Made by a program: the position numbers and the translations under genes | The notes under the pieces: model-generated | What the model saw: the letters and a program-made list of their open reading frames with translations, nothing else | Database searches by the model: none | What the model was told of the DNA's origin: nothing | In this document: in pieces, positions 8,719 to 16,917 of the stretch | How the letters are laid out: every line of letters begins with the position of its first letter | Numbering within the stretch: the first letter of the stretch is position 1 | Origin: Pseudomonadota bacterium | GTDB lineage: Bacteria > Pseudomonadota > Gammaproteobacteria > Burkholderiales > Thiobacillaceae | Length of the DNA stretch: 53,172 bases | NCBI GenBank assembly: GCA_030691265.1 | Contig: JAUYET010000011.1 | Location: forward strand, 1 to 53,172 | Direction: 5' to 3'

Positions 8719-9387
8719 ATGCATCGCTTCCTGCTCGCCGTCCTCCGCCGTGACCTCACGCTGGCCGCTCGTCGCCGCGGCGATTGGCTGATCGCACAAT
8801 TCTTCTTCGTCATGGTCGCCAGTCTGTTTCCACTCGGCGTCGGTCCCGAACCGGAGATGCTGGCGCGTATCGGCCCCGGCGTGCTGTGGGTAGCCGCCAC
8901 CCTGGCTTCGCTGCTCTCCTTGACGCGCCTGTTCGCCGACGACCATCACGATGGCAGCCTCGAACACATGGTGCTGTCGCCCGAGCCGACCGTGTTGCTG
9001 GTGTTGGGCAAGTCGATCGCGCACTGGCTGATCTACGGCGTGCCGTTGCTGTTGATCGCGCCGGTGCTGGGCATTCAGTTCCATTTAAGCTGGGAAGCGA
9101 TCATGGTGCTTGAGCTGTCCCTGCTGCTGGGTACGCCAATCCTGTCTCTGCTCGGCAGCGTTGGCGCCGCGCTGACGCTGGGCTTGCGCGGCGGCGGCGT
9201 ATTGCTGACTTTGCTGATCCTGCCGCTCTACATCCCCGCACTTATTTTTGGCGCCGGTGCAGTCGATGGCGTGATGGCGGGAACTGGAGCCGAAGCGCAC
9301 CTGTCATTGTTGGGCGCGTTCATGGTGCTGTCCCTTATGATCGCGCCCTGGATTGCCGCTGCGGCCTTGCGTGTATCACTTGAATAA
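8719..9387 (+). CDS. ccmB: CcmB, haem exporter membrane subunit
   Basis: The 222-residue product has six hydrophobic segments and the normal CcmB length. I chose the ATG at 8719 because the protein then starts MHRFLLAVLRRDLTLAARR, the usual family N-terminus; the reading frame is open further upstream inside ccmA but that part is not CcmB-like. CcmB is the permease partner of CcmA in the inner membrane. The FADDHHDGSLE segment in the first cytoplasmic loop is the conserved CcmB region. Confidence 0.96.
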   Translation: MHRFLLAVLRRDLTLAARRRGDWLIAQFFFVMVASLFPLGVGPEPEMLARIGPGVLWVAATLASLLSLTRLFADDHHDGSLEHMVLSPEPTVLLVLGKSIAHWLIYGVPLLLIAPVLGIQFHLSWEAIMVLELSLLLGTPILSLLGSVGAALTLGLRGGGVLLTLLILPLYIPALIFGAGAVDGVMAGTGAEAHLSLLGAFMVLSLMIAPWIAAAALRVSLE

Positions 9388-9404
9388 GCGTCGAATAATC
9401 GCGA

Positions 9405-10136
9405 ATGAATCTATATACCTACGCCTCCCCCGCCAATTTCTACGTCCTCGCCGGCAAGTTGATTCCCTGGTTTTCCTGGGGCGCCGGCCTGCTCGCCGTC
9501 TGGGGGCTGTACATCAGCTTCTTTCTCGCGCCGACCGATTTCCAGCAGAGCGAGGCCTACCGGATCATCTTCATCCATGTCCCCGCCGCCTGGATGTCGA
9601 TGTTCATCTATCTGGTCATGGCGTTCTGGGGCGCCATCGGCCTCGCCTTCAACACGCGTTTGTCGTTCATGATGGCGCGCGCGCTGGCGCCGACCGGGGC
9701 GCTGTTCACCTTCATCGCGCTGTGGACTGGCGCGCTGTGGGGCAAGCCGATGTGGGGCGCCTGGTGGGTGTGGGACGCGCGCCTGACTTCCGAATTGATC
9801 TTGTTGTTCCTGTACGTCGGCATCATTGCCCTGTGGGCGGCGATCGACGATGTCAGGCGCGGCGACCGCGCCGGTTCGCTGCTGACGCTGATCGGCGCCA
9901 TCAATGTGCCGATCATCTATTTTTCCGTGAAGTGGTGGAACACGCTGCATCAGGGCTCGTCCATCAACCTGATGAAGGCGCCCAGCATGGCGGCGATCAT
10001 GTTGCAGGGCATGCTGGTGATGGCGATCGCCGCCTGGTTCTACACCATCGCCGTCGCCCTGGTGCGGGTGCGCCGGATCATCCTGGAAAGAGAGCGGCAG
10101 ACCGATTGGGCCAAAGCAATTCTGGAGAACGAATAA
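9405..10136 (+). CDS. ccmC: CcmC, haem delivery protein
   Basis: The 243-residue product has six membrane segments and the tryptophan-rich periplasmic WWD motif (WGAWWVWDARLTSELIL) that presents haem to CcmE. Conserved His residues occur before and after this motif (FIHVPAAWM and TLHQGSS). CcmC is the inner-membrane subunit that attaches haem covalently to the CcmE histidine. It starts 17 bp after ccmB and abuts ccmD with no spacing (TAA then ATG). Confidence 0.97.
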   Translation: MNLYTYASPANFYVLAGKLIPWFSWGAGLLAVWGLYISFFLAPTDFQQSEAYRIIFIHVPAAWMSMFIYLVMAFWGAIGLAFNTRLSFMMARALAPTGALFTFIALWTGALWGKPMWGAWWVWDARLTSELILLFLYVGIIALWAAIDDVRRGDRAGSLLTLIGAINVPIIYFSVKWWNTLHQGSSINLMKAPSMAAIMLQGMLVMAIAAWFYTIAVALVRVRRIILERERQTDWAKAILENE

Positions 10137-10328
10137 ATGGAATGGGCGAGCTGGTCTGATTTCTGGCACATGGCCGGATATGGACTCTATGTCTGGGGTT
10201 CGTTCGGCGTGACTGCCGCGGGTGTCTTGATCGAGGTCATTCTTTTGAAACGCGCTGGTGCGGATACTCGCCGCCGCCTGAAACGCATGCAGCAGTGGGC
10301 AACGTCCCTGGAAGGAGAAGGGCAATGA
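10137..10328 (+). CDS. ccmD: CcmD, small membrane subunit of the haem exporter
   Basis: The 63-residue product has one membrane segment near its N-terminus ([20 protein letters not shown]) followed by a basic cytoplasmic tail with [13 protein letters not shown], as is usual for CcmD, which is needed for release of holo-CcmE. It starts directly after the ccmC stop and overlaps ccmE by four bases (ATGA). Confidence 0.92.
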   Translation: MEWASWSDFWHMAGYGLYVWGSFGVTAAGVLIEVILLKRAGADTRRRLKRMQQWATSLEGEGQ

Positions 10329-10771
10329 AATCACGTCACAAGAAACTCCTGGTCATTCTTTTAGCCTTGGCTGGCATCGGCATCGCCGCCGCGCTGATCC
10401 TCAATGCTTTCCAGAGCAATCTGGTGTTCTTCTTCTCGCCCACCCAGGTGGCCAAGGGCGAAGCGCCGACCGACCGCGCCTTCCGCATCGGCGGCCTGGT
10501 GGAACAAGGCAGTCTGAAGCGCGAGGCGAATGGCCTCACGTCGCACTTCGTGGTCACCGACACCGCTAAATCCATGCCCGTGGTCTACACCGGCATCCTT
10601 CCCGACCTGTTCAAGGAAGGCAAAGGCGTCGTGGCGGAAGGCAAGCTGGGCAAAGACGGCCTGTTCACCGCCACCCAGGTGCTGGCCAAACACGACGAAA
10701 ACTACATGCCGCCGGAAGCCGCCCACGCCTTGGAACAGGCGCAGAAGGCTCAACAAACGCTGGTCAAGTGA
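10325..10771 (+). CDS. ccmE: CcmE, periplasmic haem chaperone
   Basis: The 148-residue product has an N-terminal membrane anchor and an OB-fold domain. The haem-binding histidine is His123 in the motif [10 protein letters not shown], with the conserved Tyr127 four residues on. The start is fixed by the ATGA overlap with ccmD. CcmE receives haem from CcmC and hands it to CcmF for attachment to apocytochromes. Unlike the usual order, ccmF does not follow at once: a HicB-like gene and a repeat intervene. Confidence 0.97.
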   Translation: MKSRHKKLLVILLALAGIGIAAALILNAFQSNLVFFFSPTQVAKGEAPTDRAFRIGGLVEQGSLKREANGLTSHFVVTDTAKSMPVVYTGILPDLFKEGKGVVAEGKLGKDGLFTATQVLAKHDENYMPPEAAHALEQAQKAQQTLVK

Positions 10772-10781
10772 GGAGATCGTT

Positions 10782-10952
10782 GTGAGGAATTACATGGCTG
10801 TCGTCGAGCGTTGCGCCCAAACGGGACTTTTTGTGGGACATATCCCTGGCTTTCCCGGGGCGCATAGCCAAGGTGAAAGCCTGGATGAATTGAATGTCAA
10901 TCTTCGGGAAGTCGTTGAAATGCTGCGGGACGATCAACAGGGCGCCCGATGA
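10782..10952 (+). CDS. hicB: Orphan HicB-like antitoxin-type protein
   Basis: The 56-residue product begins at a GTG preceded by AGGAGA at good spacing; an in-frame ATG lies four codons later. The sequence GLFVGHIPGFPGAHSQGES followed by a LDELNVNLREVVEML helix is the HicB partial RNase H fold seen in type II antitoxins. HicA, the toxin that normally accompanies such proteins, is absent; a palindromic repeat begins four bases after the stop codon. The gene lies inside the ccm operon between ccmE and ccmF and is presumably transcribed with it. It may be a leftover after loss of hicA or a stand-alone regulator. Confidence 0.8.
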   Translation: MRNYMAVVERCAQTGLFVGHIPGFPGAHSQGESLDELNVNLREVVEMLRDDQQGAR

Positions 10953-10955
10953 CAC

Positions 10956-11063
10956 CATCATTCCCGCTCTCCCGCGAATGCGGAAGTACAGTAAGCCCAT
11001 CAAACCTGTGTTTGAACGGCAATCAGATGAACGACCTAGATTCCCGCCTGCGCGGGAATGACG
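10956..11063 (-). repeat. Palindrome-bounded element, family F, copy 1
   Basis: The unit ends in ATTCCCGCCTGCGCGGGAAT and begins with a degenerate version of the same palindrome. Read on the minus strand, its inner part shares TCTGATTGCC, TTCAAA and GGTTTGATG with the copy at 13672-13767 at matching spacing, so both are copies of one roughly 100-bp element in opposite orientation. It fills most of the 130-bp gap before ccmF. Confidence 0.85.
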
Positions 11064-11082
11064 GTGCTACCGGAGTCACCCA

Positions 11083-13056
11083 ATGATCCCAGAACTCGGC
11101 CATTTCGCCCTCATCGTCGCGCTGCTGTTGGCGCTGACCCAGGCCATCCTGCCGCTCATCGGCGCGCAGCGCGGCAATCTCACTTTGATGGCGGTGGCGC
11201 GGCCGGCGGCGCAGGGGCAGTTCGTCTTCGTCGCCCTGGCTTTCGGTTGCCTGGCCTGGTCATTTCTCCACAACGATTTCTCGGTGGAAAACGTGGCGCG
11301 CAACTCCTTCTCGCAGTTGCCGGAGATTTACCGCTTTGCCGCCACCGGGGGCTCGCATGAAGGCTCCATGCTGTTGTGGGCGCTGATCCTGGCGTTCTGG
11401 ACCACGGCGGTTTCCGTGTTCTCGCGGCATCTGCCGGATGACATGGTGGCGCGCGTGATCGGCATCATGGGCCTGGTTTCTTCCGGCTTCCTGGCCTTTT
11501 CACTGACCACCTCCAATCCCTTCCTGCGCCTGCTGCCGGCCGCAGTCGAAGGGCGCGACATGAACCCGCTACTGCAAGACCCGGGCATGGTGATCCACCC
11601 GCCGATGCTGTACATGGGCTATGTCGGCTTCTCGGTCGCTTTCGCCTTCGCCATCGCCGCGTTGCTCTCCGGTCGTCTCGATGCCGCCTGGGCGCGCTGG
11701 TCGCGGCCCTGGACCACGGTGGCCTGGGCCTTTCTCTCCGCCGGCATTGCGCTCGGTAGTTGGTGGGCCTACTACGAACTGGGCTGGGGCGGCTGGTGGT
11801 TCTGGGACCCGACCGAAAACGCTTCCTTCATGCCCTGGCTGGCTGGTACGGCGCTGATCCATTCGCTGGCGGTGACTGAAAAACGCGGCGCCTTCAAAGC
11901 CTGGACCGTGTTGCTGGCTATCACCGCGTTCTCGTTGTCGCTGCTGGGCACCTTCCTGGTGCGTTCCGGCGTGTTGTCCTCGGTGCATGCCTTTGCCACC
12001 GACCCGTCGCGCGGCGCTTTCATCCTCGGCTTCCTGGTGGTGGTGATCGGCGGTTCGCTCGCCTTGTTCGCCTGGCGCGCGCCCAAGATGCTCACCGGCG
12101 GCAGTTTCAGCTGGTTTTCGCGTGAGTCGCTGCTGCTGTCCAATAACGTCGTCTTTCTCGCCGCACTCGGCACGGTATTGCTGGGTACGCTGTATCCCTT
12201 GCTGATCGATGCGTTGGGTATGGGCAAGATTTCCGTCGGCCCGCCCTACTTCAACGCGGTGTTCGTGCCGGTGATCGCGCCCGCGCTGTTCTTGATGGGC
12301 ATCGGCCCGCTGGCGCGCTGGAAGGAAGCCAGCCTGCCGGACATGGTGGCGCTTCTAAAATGGGCGCTGGCGATTTCAGTGGCGACCGGCCTGCTGTTGC
12401 CGCTCACCCTGAAAGGCTTCAATCCCTGGGCTACGCTCGGTTTCACGCTGTCGGTCTGGATCGCGCTGACGGTGCTGATCGGGTTCCGTGAGCGCATGAA
12501 AAACGGTGGTCGTCTGAGTAACTTGTCGCGCGCTTTCTGGGGCATGCAACTGGCGCACTTCGGCATCGCCCTCGGCGTCGCCGGCATCACCCTGGTCGCC
12601 AATTACCAGACCGAGCGCGATGTCCGCATGAATGTGGGCGATCACGCCGAATTGGCGGGTTACACCTTCACCTTCCAGGGCACTACCGAACATGAAGGCC
12701 CCAACTATCGCGCCGCCCGCGGCACCATAGAAGTCAGCGAGGGTGAAAAACCCGGCGGCAAGAAGCTGTTCGTGCTGCACCCGGAAAAGCGCATCTACAA
12801 CGCCTCCGGCATGGCCATGACCGAGGCCGCCATCAACCCCAACTTCTTCCGCGACGTCTATGTCGCCCTGGGCGAACCGTTGAATGACCAGGCTACGACC
12901 TGGGTGGTGCGTATCTTCCACAAGCCGTTCATCAACTGGCTGTGGATCGGCGCATTGTTCCTGGCGGTGGGGGGCTTCCTGGCCGCGTCCGACCGGCGTT
13001 ATCGCATCGCGGTGAAGGCAGCCGTGCCCGCCGACGCGGCCACGCAGGGAGCCTGA
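11083..13056 (+). CDS. ccmF: CcmF, haem lyase subunit of cytochrome c maturation
   Basis: The 657-residue product has about 14 hydrophobic segments and the family length. The WWD haem-handling motif is present (GWGGWWFWDPTENASFMPWL), along with flanking conserved histidines (MVIHPPMLYMGY and ALIHSLAVTEKRG). CcmF acts with CcmH to ligate haem to the CXXCH motifs of apocytochromes on the periplasmic side. The window contains at least three cytochrome genes that would need it. The upstream gap contains a family F repeat. Confidence 0.97.
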   Translation: MIPELGHFALIVALLLALTQAILPLIGAQRGNLTLMAVARPAAQGQFVFVALAFGCLAWSFLHNDFSVENVARNSFSQLPEIYRFAATGGSHEGSMLLWALILAFWTTAVSVFSRHLPDDMVARVIGIMGLVSSGFLAFSLTTSNPFLRLLPAAVEGRDMNPLLQDPGMVIHPPMLYMGYVGFSVAFAFAIAALLSGRLDAAWARWSRPWTTVAWAFLSAGIALGSWWAYYELGWGGWWFWDPTENASFMPWLAGTALIHSLAVTEKRGAFKAWTVLLAITAFSLSLLGTFLVRSGVLSSVHAFATDPSRGAFILGFLVVVIGGSLALFAWRAPKMLTGGSFSWFSRESLLLSNNVVFLAALGTVLLGTLYPLLIDALGMGKISVGPPYFNAVFVPVIAPALFLMGIGPLARWKEASLPDMVALLKWALAISVATGLLLPLTLKGFNPWATLGFTLSVWIALTVLIGFRERMKNGGRLSNLSRAFWGMQLAHFGIALGVAGITLVANYQTERDVRMNVGDHAELAGYTFTFQGTTEHEGPNYRAARGTIEVSEGEKPGGKKLFVLHPEKRIYNASGMAMTEAAINPNFFRDVYVALGEPLNDQATTWVVRIFHKPFINWLWIGALFLAVGGFLAASDRRYRIAVKAAVPADAATQGA

Positions 13057-13057
13057 G

Positions 13058-13140
13058 ATGACGACCCCCACGCTCACTTTGTTCGCTGCCCCCCGAGGGG
13101 GCGCAGGTCTCCCTTGGGGCGGCCCGGTGGGAGACCTGAC
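13058..13140 (+). repeat. GC-rich palindromic spacer between ccmF and ccmG
   Basis: The spacer contains GCCCCCCGAGGGGGC and a longer inverted repeat, CAGGTCTCCC (13104-13113) with GGGAGACCTG (13129-13138). This type of sequence is a common intergenic repeat in Betaproteobacteria. It also holds an open frame of 28 codons from an ATG at 13058, whose TGA overlaps the ccmG ATG; whether this is translated is unknown. Confidence 0.6.
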
Positions 13141-13662
13141 ATGAAACGCTGGCTGCCTCTGATCCTCTTCGCCGTCCTGGTCGGATTCTTCGCCAAGGGC
13201 CTGTTCCTCAACCCGCGCGAGGTGCCCTCGCCCTTCATCGGCAAGGCCGCTCCGGCCTTTACCTTGCCGGTGGTGGGGCAAACCGACAAAACCTTCAGCC
13301 CCGCCGACATGAAAGGCAAGGTCTGGCTGCTCAATGTCTGGGCACCCTGGTGCGTTTCCTGCCGGCAGGAACACGGCGTGCTGATGGCGCTGGCGCAGAG
13401 CCAGCCGGTGCCCATCGTCGGCCTCAACTGGAAAGACAAGGAACGCGAAGCGGAACAACTCCTGGCCCAGGCGGGCAGCCCTTACCTGGCGGTGCCGGAC
13501 GATCTCACCGGCAAGGTCGGCATCGACTACGGCGTCACCGGCACGCCGGAGACCTACATCATCGACAAGGCCGGCATCGTCCGTATGAAGCACGTCGGCC
13601 CGATCAGTGAAGAAGTCTGGAAAGAGAAGATCGAACCGAAATTGAAGGAGTTGGGCGCATGA
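13141..13662 (+). CDS. ccmG: CcmG/DsbE, periplasmic thiol reductase for cytochrome c maturation
   Basis: The 173-residue product has one N-terminal membrane anchor and a thioredoxin fold with the active site WAPWCVSC (Cys71, Cys74). The cis-proline region GVTGTPETYIID and the acidic insert typical of CcmG are present. I start at the ATG at 13141, where the membrane anchor begins; upstream in-frame sequence is a GC-rich repeat. It reduces the apocytochrome haem-binding cysteines. The stop overlaps the first ATG of ccmH by four bases. Confidence 0.95.
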   Translation: MKRWLPLILFAVLVGFFAKGLFLNPREVPSPFIGKAAPAFTLPVVGQTDKTFSPADMKGKVWLLNVWAPWCVSCRQEHGVLMALAQSQPVPIVGLNWKDKEREAEQLLAQAGSPYLAVPDDLTGKVGIDYGVTGTPETYIIDKAGIVRMKHVGPISEEVWKEKIEPKLKELGA

Positions 13663-14294
13663 AATCATTCCGTCATTCCCGCGCAGGCGGGAATCCAGTG
13701 CGTGTGTCTGATTGCCTTTCAAAACCCGGTTTGATGAACCAACTGGATTCCCGCCCGCGCGGGATAACCAGCGACTTGGCGAGCGTTGTTTGCTCGCTTA
13801 GTCGATTGGCCAGTAGCTTCATAAATGACGGACTCGTTTGGGCGCAGGTGTTGCTGATGGCTGCTTGCCTGTTCCTGCTGCCTCTAGCCCACGCCGGTGA
13901 AGCCGCCCCCGTCGGTGAAGACCCGGTGATCGAGCAACGCATGGTGAAACTTTCGGAAGACCTGCGCTGCCTGGTCTGCCAGAACGAATCCCTGGCCGGT
14001 TCGCATGCCGAACTGGCGGAGGATCTCCGCAAGGAAATCCGCACCCAGATGAAAGCCGGCAAAGGCGACAAGGAAGTCATCGAATACCTCACCACCCGTT
14101 ATGGCGACTTCGTGCTGTATCGGCCGCCATTCAAGCCATTGACCTACCTGCTCTGGCTCGGCCCGCTGCTGTTTCTCGGCATCGGCGGCGGCGTCTGGTA
14201 CGTCACCCTTAAGAAACGCCGTGCTCAGATAGACACCCCCGTCGACGAAAAGCAACTCGCCGCCGCCGCTCAATTACTGGATGAAAAACAATGA
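13659..14294 (+). CDS. ccmH: CcmH (CycL-type) with a repeat-derived N-terminal extension
   Basis: The mature part, from about residue 80, is a standard CcmH: the redox motif LRCLVCQN, a three-helix bundle and one C-terminal membrane anchor (YLLWLGPLLFLGIGGGVWY). A signal peptide (VLLMAACLFLLPLAHA) precedes it. The ATG overlapping ccmG leads into about 55 extra residues translated from a family F palindromic element (RHSRAGGNPV and MNQLDSRPR). The real start may therefore be an internal codon close to the signal peptide, such as the GTG or TTG codons around 13830-13850. CcmH keeps apocytochrome thiols reduced and works with CcmF. Confidence 0.9.
   Translation: MKSFRHSRAGGNPVRVSDCLSKPGLMNQLDSRPRGITSDLASVVCSLSRLASSFINDGLVWAQVLLMAACLFLLPLAHAGEAAPVGEDPVIEQRMVKLSEDLRCLVCQNESLAGSHAELAEDLRKEIRTQMKAGKGDKEVIEYLTTRYGDFVLYRPPFKPLTYLLWLGPLLFLGIGGGVWYVTLKKRRAQIDTPVDEKQLAAAAQLLDEKQ
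13672..13767 (+). repeat. Palindrome-bounded element, family F, copy 2, inside the 5' end of ccmH
   Basis: The element runs from CGTCATTCCCGCGCAGGCGG to GGATTCCCGCCCGCGCGGGA and shares its inner sequence with the copy at 10956-11063 in the opposite orientation. It sits just after the ccmG stop and the overlapping ATG and stays open in the ccmH frame, giving the translated motif HSRAGGNP. Confidence 0.9.
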
Positions 14295-15571
14295 ATCCCT
14301 TCTGGTCTGTTTCCCTGTTCTGGATCGCCGCCGTGGCCTGCGTCGCCATCGCCCTGGCTTTTGTCCTGCCGCCCTTGCTGCGGAAAAAAGCTGCCACCGC
14401 CAAAGCTGCGCGGCGTGACATCAACATCGCCGTCTATCGCGATCAGATGCAGGAAATGGAAGCCGACCGCGCCGGCGGCCTGCTGTCGGAAGAGCAGTTC
14501 CAGGCCGGCAAGCTGGAGCTTGAAGCCAGACTCGCCGAAGACGCGCTGACCATGGCCGATGCGGTGATGGCGCCGGTTGCCAGTCGCCGCCTCGGTTTCA
14601 GCCTGGCCGGTGTGCTGCCGGTCGCCGCCTTCGGCATGTATTTCTGGCTGGGCAACCCGAGTTCGCTGATCGCCATCGCCGAAGCTCAAGCCAATCCCCC
14701 GATCGCTGCCGAGGCGGTGAAGGGCGAGCACGACATCATGAAAATGATCCAGAAGGTCGAGGAAAAAACCAAGACCGATCCCAACGACGGCGAAGCCTGG
14801 ACCATGCTGGGCAAGACTTACGCCGCCGTCGGGCACTGGCCGGAAGCGCTGCATGCCTATGAAAAGGCTTTGAAACTGAAACCCGATGTGCCGGCGGTCA
14901 TGACCGGCTATGCCGAGGCGCTGGCGATCAGCCGCAATCGCGTCTTGAAAGGCGAGCCCATCCAGCTCGTGCTGAAGGCGCTGGAAAAAGCTCCGGACGA
15001 CATGAAAGGCCTGGAACTCGCCGCCATCAGCAACTTCCAGGACAAGAACTACGCCCAGGCCGCCTACTACTTCAAGCACCTCCTCAAGCTGCTGCCGCCG
15101 GAATCCCCTTATGCCCAGGACATCGCAGAAGCGCAGAAGGAAGCCACCCGTTTGTCGCGCGGCAGCATGACCGGCATGGACAATCTGGCCGACCAGGCGC
15201 CAGCCGGCAAGGACAAGGCTGCCAGCCCCGGCGCTACGCTCCACGGCAAGGTGGACATCTCGCCTGCCTTCAAAGGCAAGTTCAGCGACAAGGATGTGGT
15301 CTTCCTGTTCGCGCGCTCTGCTGAAGGTGGCGCCCCGGTGGCTGCCATTCGGGCAACCGCCGGCAAATTCCCGCTGGAATTTGAACTCTCCGACGCCATG
15401 GCCATGAATCCGGACAACAAACTATCCAATTTCAAGGAAGTGACGCTCACTGTGCGCATCTCCAAATCCGGCCAGCCGATGGGCGCGGCGGGCGATCTGG
15501 AAGGCACGCTGAGCGGCGTCAAAGTCGGCGCCAAGGACATCAAGCTGACCATCGACAAGGTCAGGCCCTGA
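14291..15571 (+). CDS. ccmI: CcmI (CycH-type) TPR protein of cytochrome c maturation
   Basis: The 426-residue product starts at an ATG overlapping the ccmH stop. It has the CcmI arrangement: a first membrane helix (FWIAAVACVAIALAFVLPPLL), a cytoplasmic loop with leucine-zipper-like character, a second helix near residues 100-120, and a periplasmic part with TPRs (GEAWTMLGKTYAAVGHWPEALHAYEKAL is the clearest, about residues 165-195) and a beta-rich C-terminal domain. CcmI binds apocytochrome C-termini and delivers them to CcmFH. It closes the operon. Confidence 0.93.
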   Translation: MNPFWSVSLFWIAAVACVAIALAFVLPPLLRKKAATAKAARRDINIAVYRDQMQEMEADRAGGLLSEEQFQAGKLELEARLAEDALTMADAVMAPVASRRLGFSLAGVLPVAAFGMYFWLGNPSSLIAIAEAQANPPIAAEAVKGEHDIMKMIQKVEEKTKTDPNDGEAWTMLGKTYAAVGHWPEALHAYEKALKLKPDVPAVMTGYAEALAISRNRVLKGEPIQLVLKALEKAPDDMKGLELAAISNFQDKNYAQAAYYFKHLLKLLPPESPYAQDIAEAQKEATRLSRGSMTGMDNLADQAPAGKDKAASPGATLHGKVDISPAFKGKFSDKDVVFLFARSAEGGAPVAAIRATAGKFPLEFELSDAMAMNPDNKLSNFKEVTLTVRISKSGQPMGAAGDLEGTLSGVKVGAKDIKLTIDKVRP

Positions 15572-15576
15572 CACCT

Positions 15577-15742
15577 AGCCCGGAGATTGCATGAATTCGC
15601 GTGATGATCGCGCAGGCCATTGTTTGCAATGGGAATCTTGCGAAGGAGCGGCGTAATTATTCATACGCCCGACGGAGCAAGACTTTCCAGTGCGGACAAG
15701 GGACCAGCGAGGGCGCGCGAGTATTCATGCAATCTCCGGGCT
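15577..15742. repeat. 166-bp element with perfect 20-bp terminal inverted repeats
   Basis: The outer 20 bases (starting AGCCCGGAGATTGC) recur exactly as the reverse complement at the other end (ending GCAATCTCCGGGCT). The match continues for five more bases after a two-base bulge (TCGCG). The interior has no convincing gene. It could be a MITE-like element or a structured transcript; it lies five bases after ccmI and before a terminator. Confidence 0.75.
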
Positions 15743-15761
15743 GGGAGACGCCTCGAATCCA

Positions 15762-15789
15762 GGCCCGCCCAGCGCGGGCCTGTTTTTTT
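15762..15789 (+). terminator. Rho-independent terminator after the ccm operon
   Basis: A perfect 7-bp GC stem (GGCCCGC with GCGGGCC, loop CCAGC) is followed by TGTTTTTTT. It is well placed to end transcription of ccmABCDEFGHI or of the element just upstream. Confidence 0.88.
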
Positions 15790-15842
15790 CCTGCCTCCGG
15801 CGCGAGAATCCGCGCCACCCTTAATCACGAAAAGACTTCGAT

Positions 15843-16775
15843 ATGCGCACCCTGATCTGCGGCTCCATGGCTTTCGACACCATCATGGTGTTCCACGACC
15901 ACTTCAAGAATCACATCCTGCCCGAGCAGATTCACATCCTGAACGTGGCCTTCCTGGTGCCGGACATGCGCCGCGAGTACGGCGGTTGCGCCGGCAACAT
16001 CGCTTACAACATGAAGCTGCTCGGCGGCGAGCCGGTGATCATGGCCACGGTCGGCGACGACTTCGCGCCCTATGCCGATCGGCTCAAGCAACTCGACCTC
16101 GATGCCAGCCACATCCAGCGCATCGCCAACACGTTCACCGCGCAGGCTTTCATCACCACCGACCTGGCCGATAACCAGATCACCGCTTTCCATCCGGGCG
16201 CGATGAATTTCGCGCATCAGAACAAGGTCGATTGCGCAGACGGCATCAAGCTCGGCATCGTTTCGCCGGATGGCCGCCAGGGCATGATCGAGCACGCACG
16301 CCAGTTCGCCGACGCGAGCATCCCGTTCATCTTCGACCCCGGCCAGGGCCTGCCGATGTTCAACGGCGAAGAATTGCTCGGCTTCATCCAGCAGGCCGAG
16401 TACCTGACCTGCAACGACTACGAAGCGAAACTCCTGCAGGAACGCACCGGCCAGACGCTGGAGCAGTTGGCGACACAGGTGCGCGCGCTGGTGGTGACGC
16501 TGGGCGGCGAAGGCTCCCGGATTTACGCCGAAAATCAGGTGCATGACATTCCGCCGGCCAAGGCCAGTGCAGTGGTCGATCCCACCGGTTGCGGCGACGC
16601 CTACCGCGCCGGCCTGATGACCGGCATACACAAGGGCATGGACTGGCCCACCTGCGGCCGCCTGGCCGGTCTGCTTGGCGCGATCAAGATCGCCGAGCGC
16701 GGCGGCCAGAACCACCGTTTCACCTGGGACGCGATCGTCGACCGGTTCAAGGCGGAATACGGCTACTCGCTTTAG
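15843..16775 (+). CDS. PfkB-family carbohydrate or adenosine kinase
   Basis: The 310-residue product has the family layout: an N-terminal substrate segment (GGCAGNIAYNMKLLGGEP, PfkB motif 1), the NDYEAKLL segment in the middle and the ATP/anion-hole motif DPTGCGDAYRAG near residue 245, where the catalytic base is the Asp of CGDA. Members phosphorylate adenosine, ribose or other sugars. The N-terminus (CGSMAFDTIMVF) and overall length are like the adenosine-kinase-like group common in Betaproteobacteria, but the substrate cannot be read from sequence. It stands alone after the ccm terminator. Confidence 0.9.
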   Translation: MRTLICGSMAFDTIMVFHDHFKNHILPEQIHILNVAFLVPDMRREYGGCAGNIAYNMKLLGGEPVIMATVGDDFAPYADRLKQLDLDASHIQRIANTFTAQAFITTDLADNQITAFHPGAMNFAHQNKVDCADGIKLGIVSPDGRQGMIEHARQFADASIPFIFDPGQGLPMFNGEELLGFIQQAEYLTCNDYEAKLLQERTGQTLEQLATQVRALVVTLGGEGSRIYAENQVHDIPPAKASAVVDPTGCGDAYRAGLMTGIHKGMDWPTCGRLAGLLGAIKIAERGGQNHRFTWDAIVDRFKAEYGYSL

Positions 16776-16917
16776 GCAGGAGATGGCGTGCGGGCTCGGC
16801 AAGCACCGACATAGGCATTGCGCCAAGGCAGCGTAATCATTTCTTAATGCATTGGTCACCAACCCGCAATGCCATTTCCTTACCTTTGCCACACCAATGC
16901 AAACGAAAGGAAATGTC

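Noticed and set aside
9353-10159. Long plus-strand frame overlapping ccmC
   Set aside because: It overlaps a well-supported ccmC in another frame and has an Arg/His-rich composition typical of shadow frames in GC-rich DNA.
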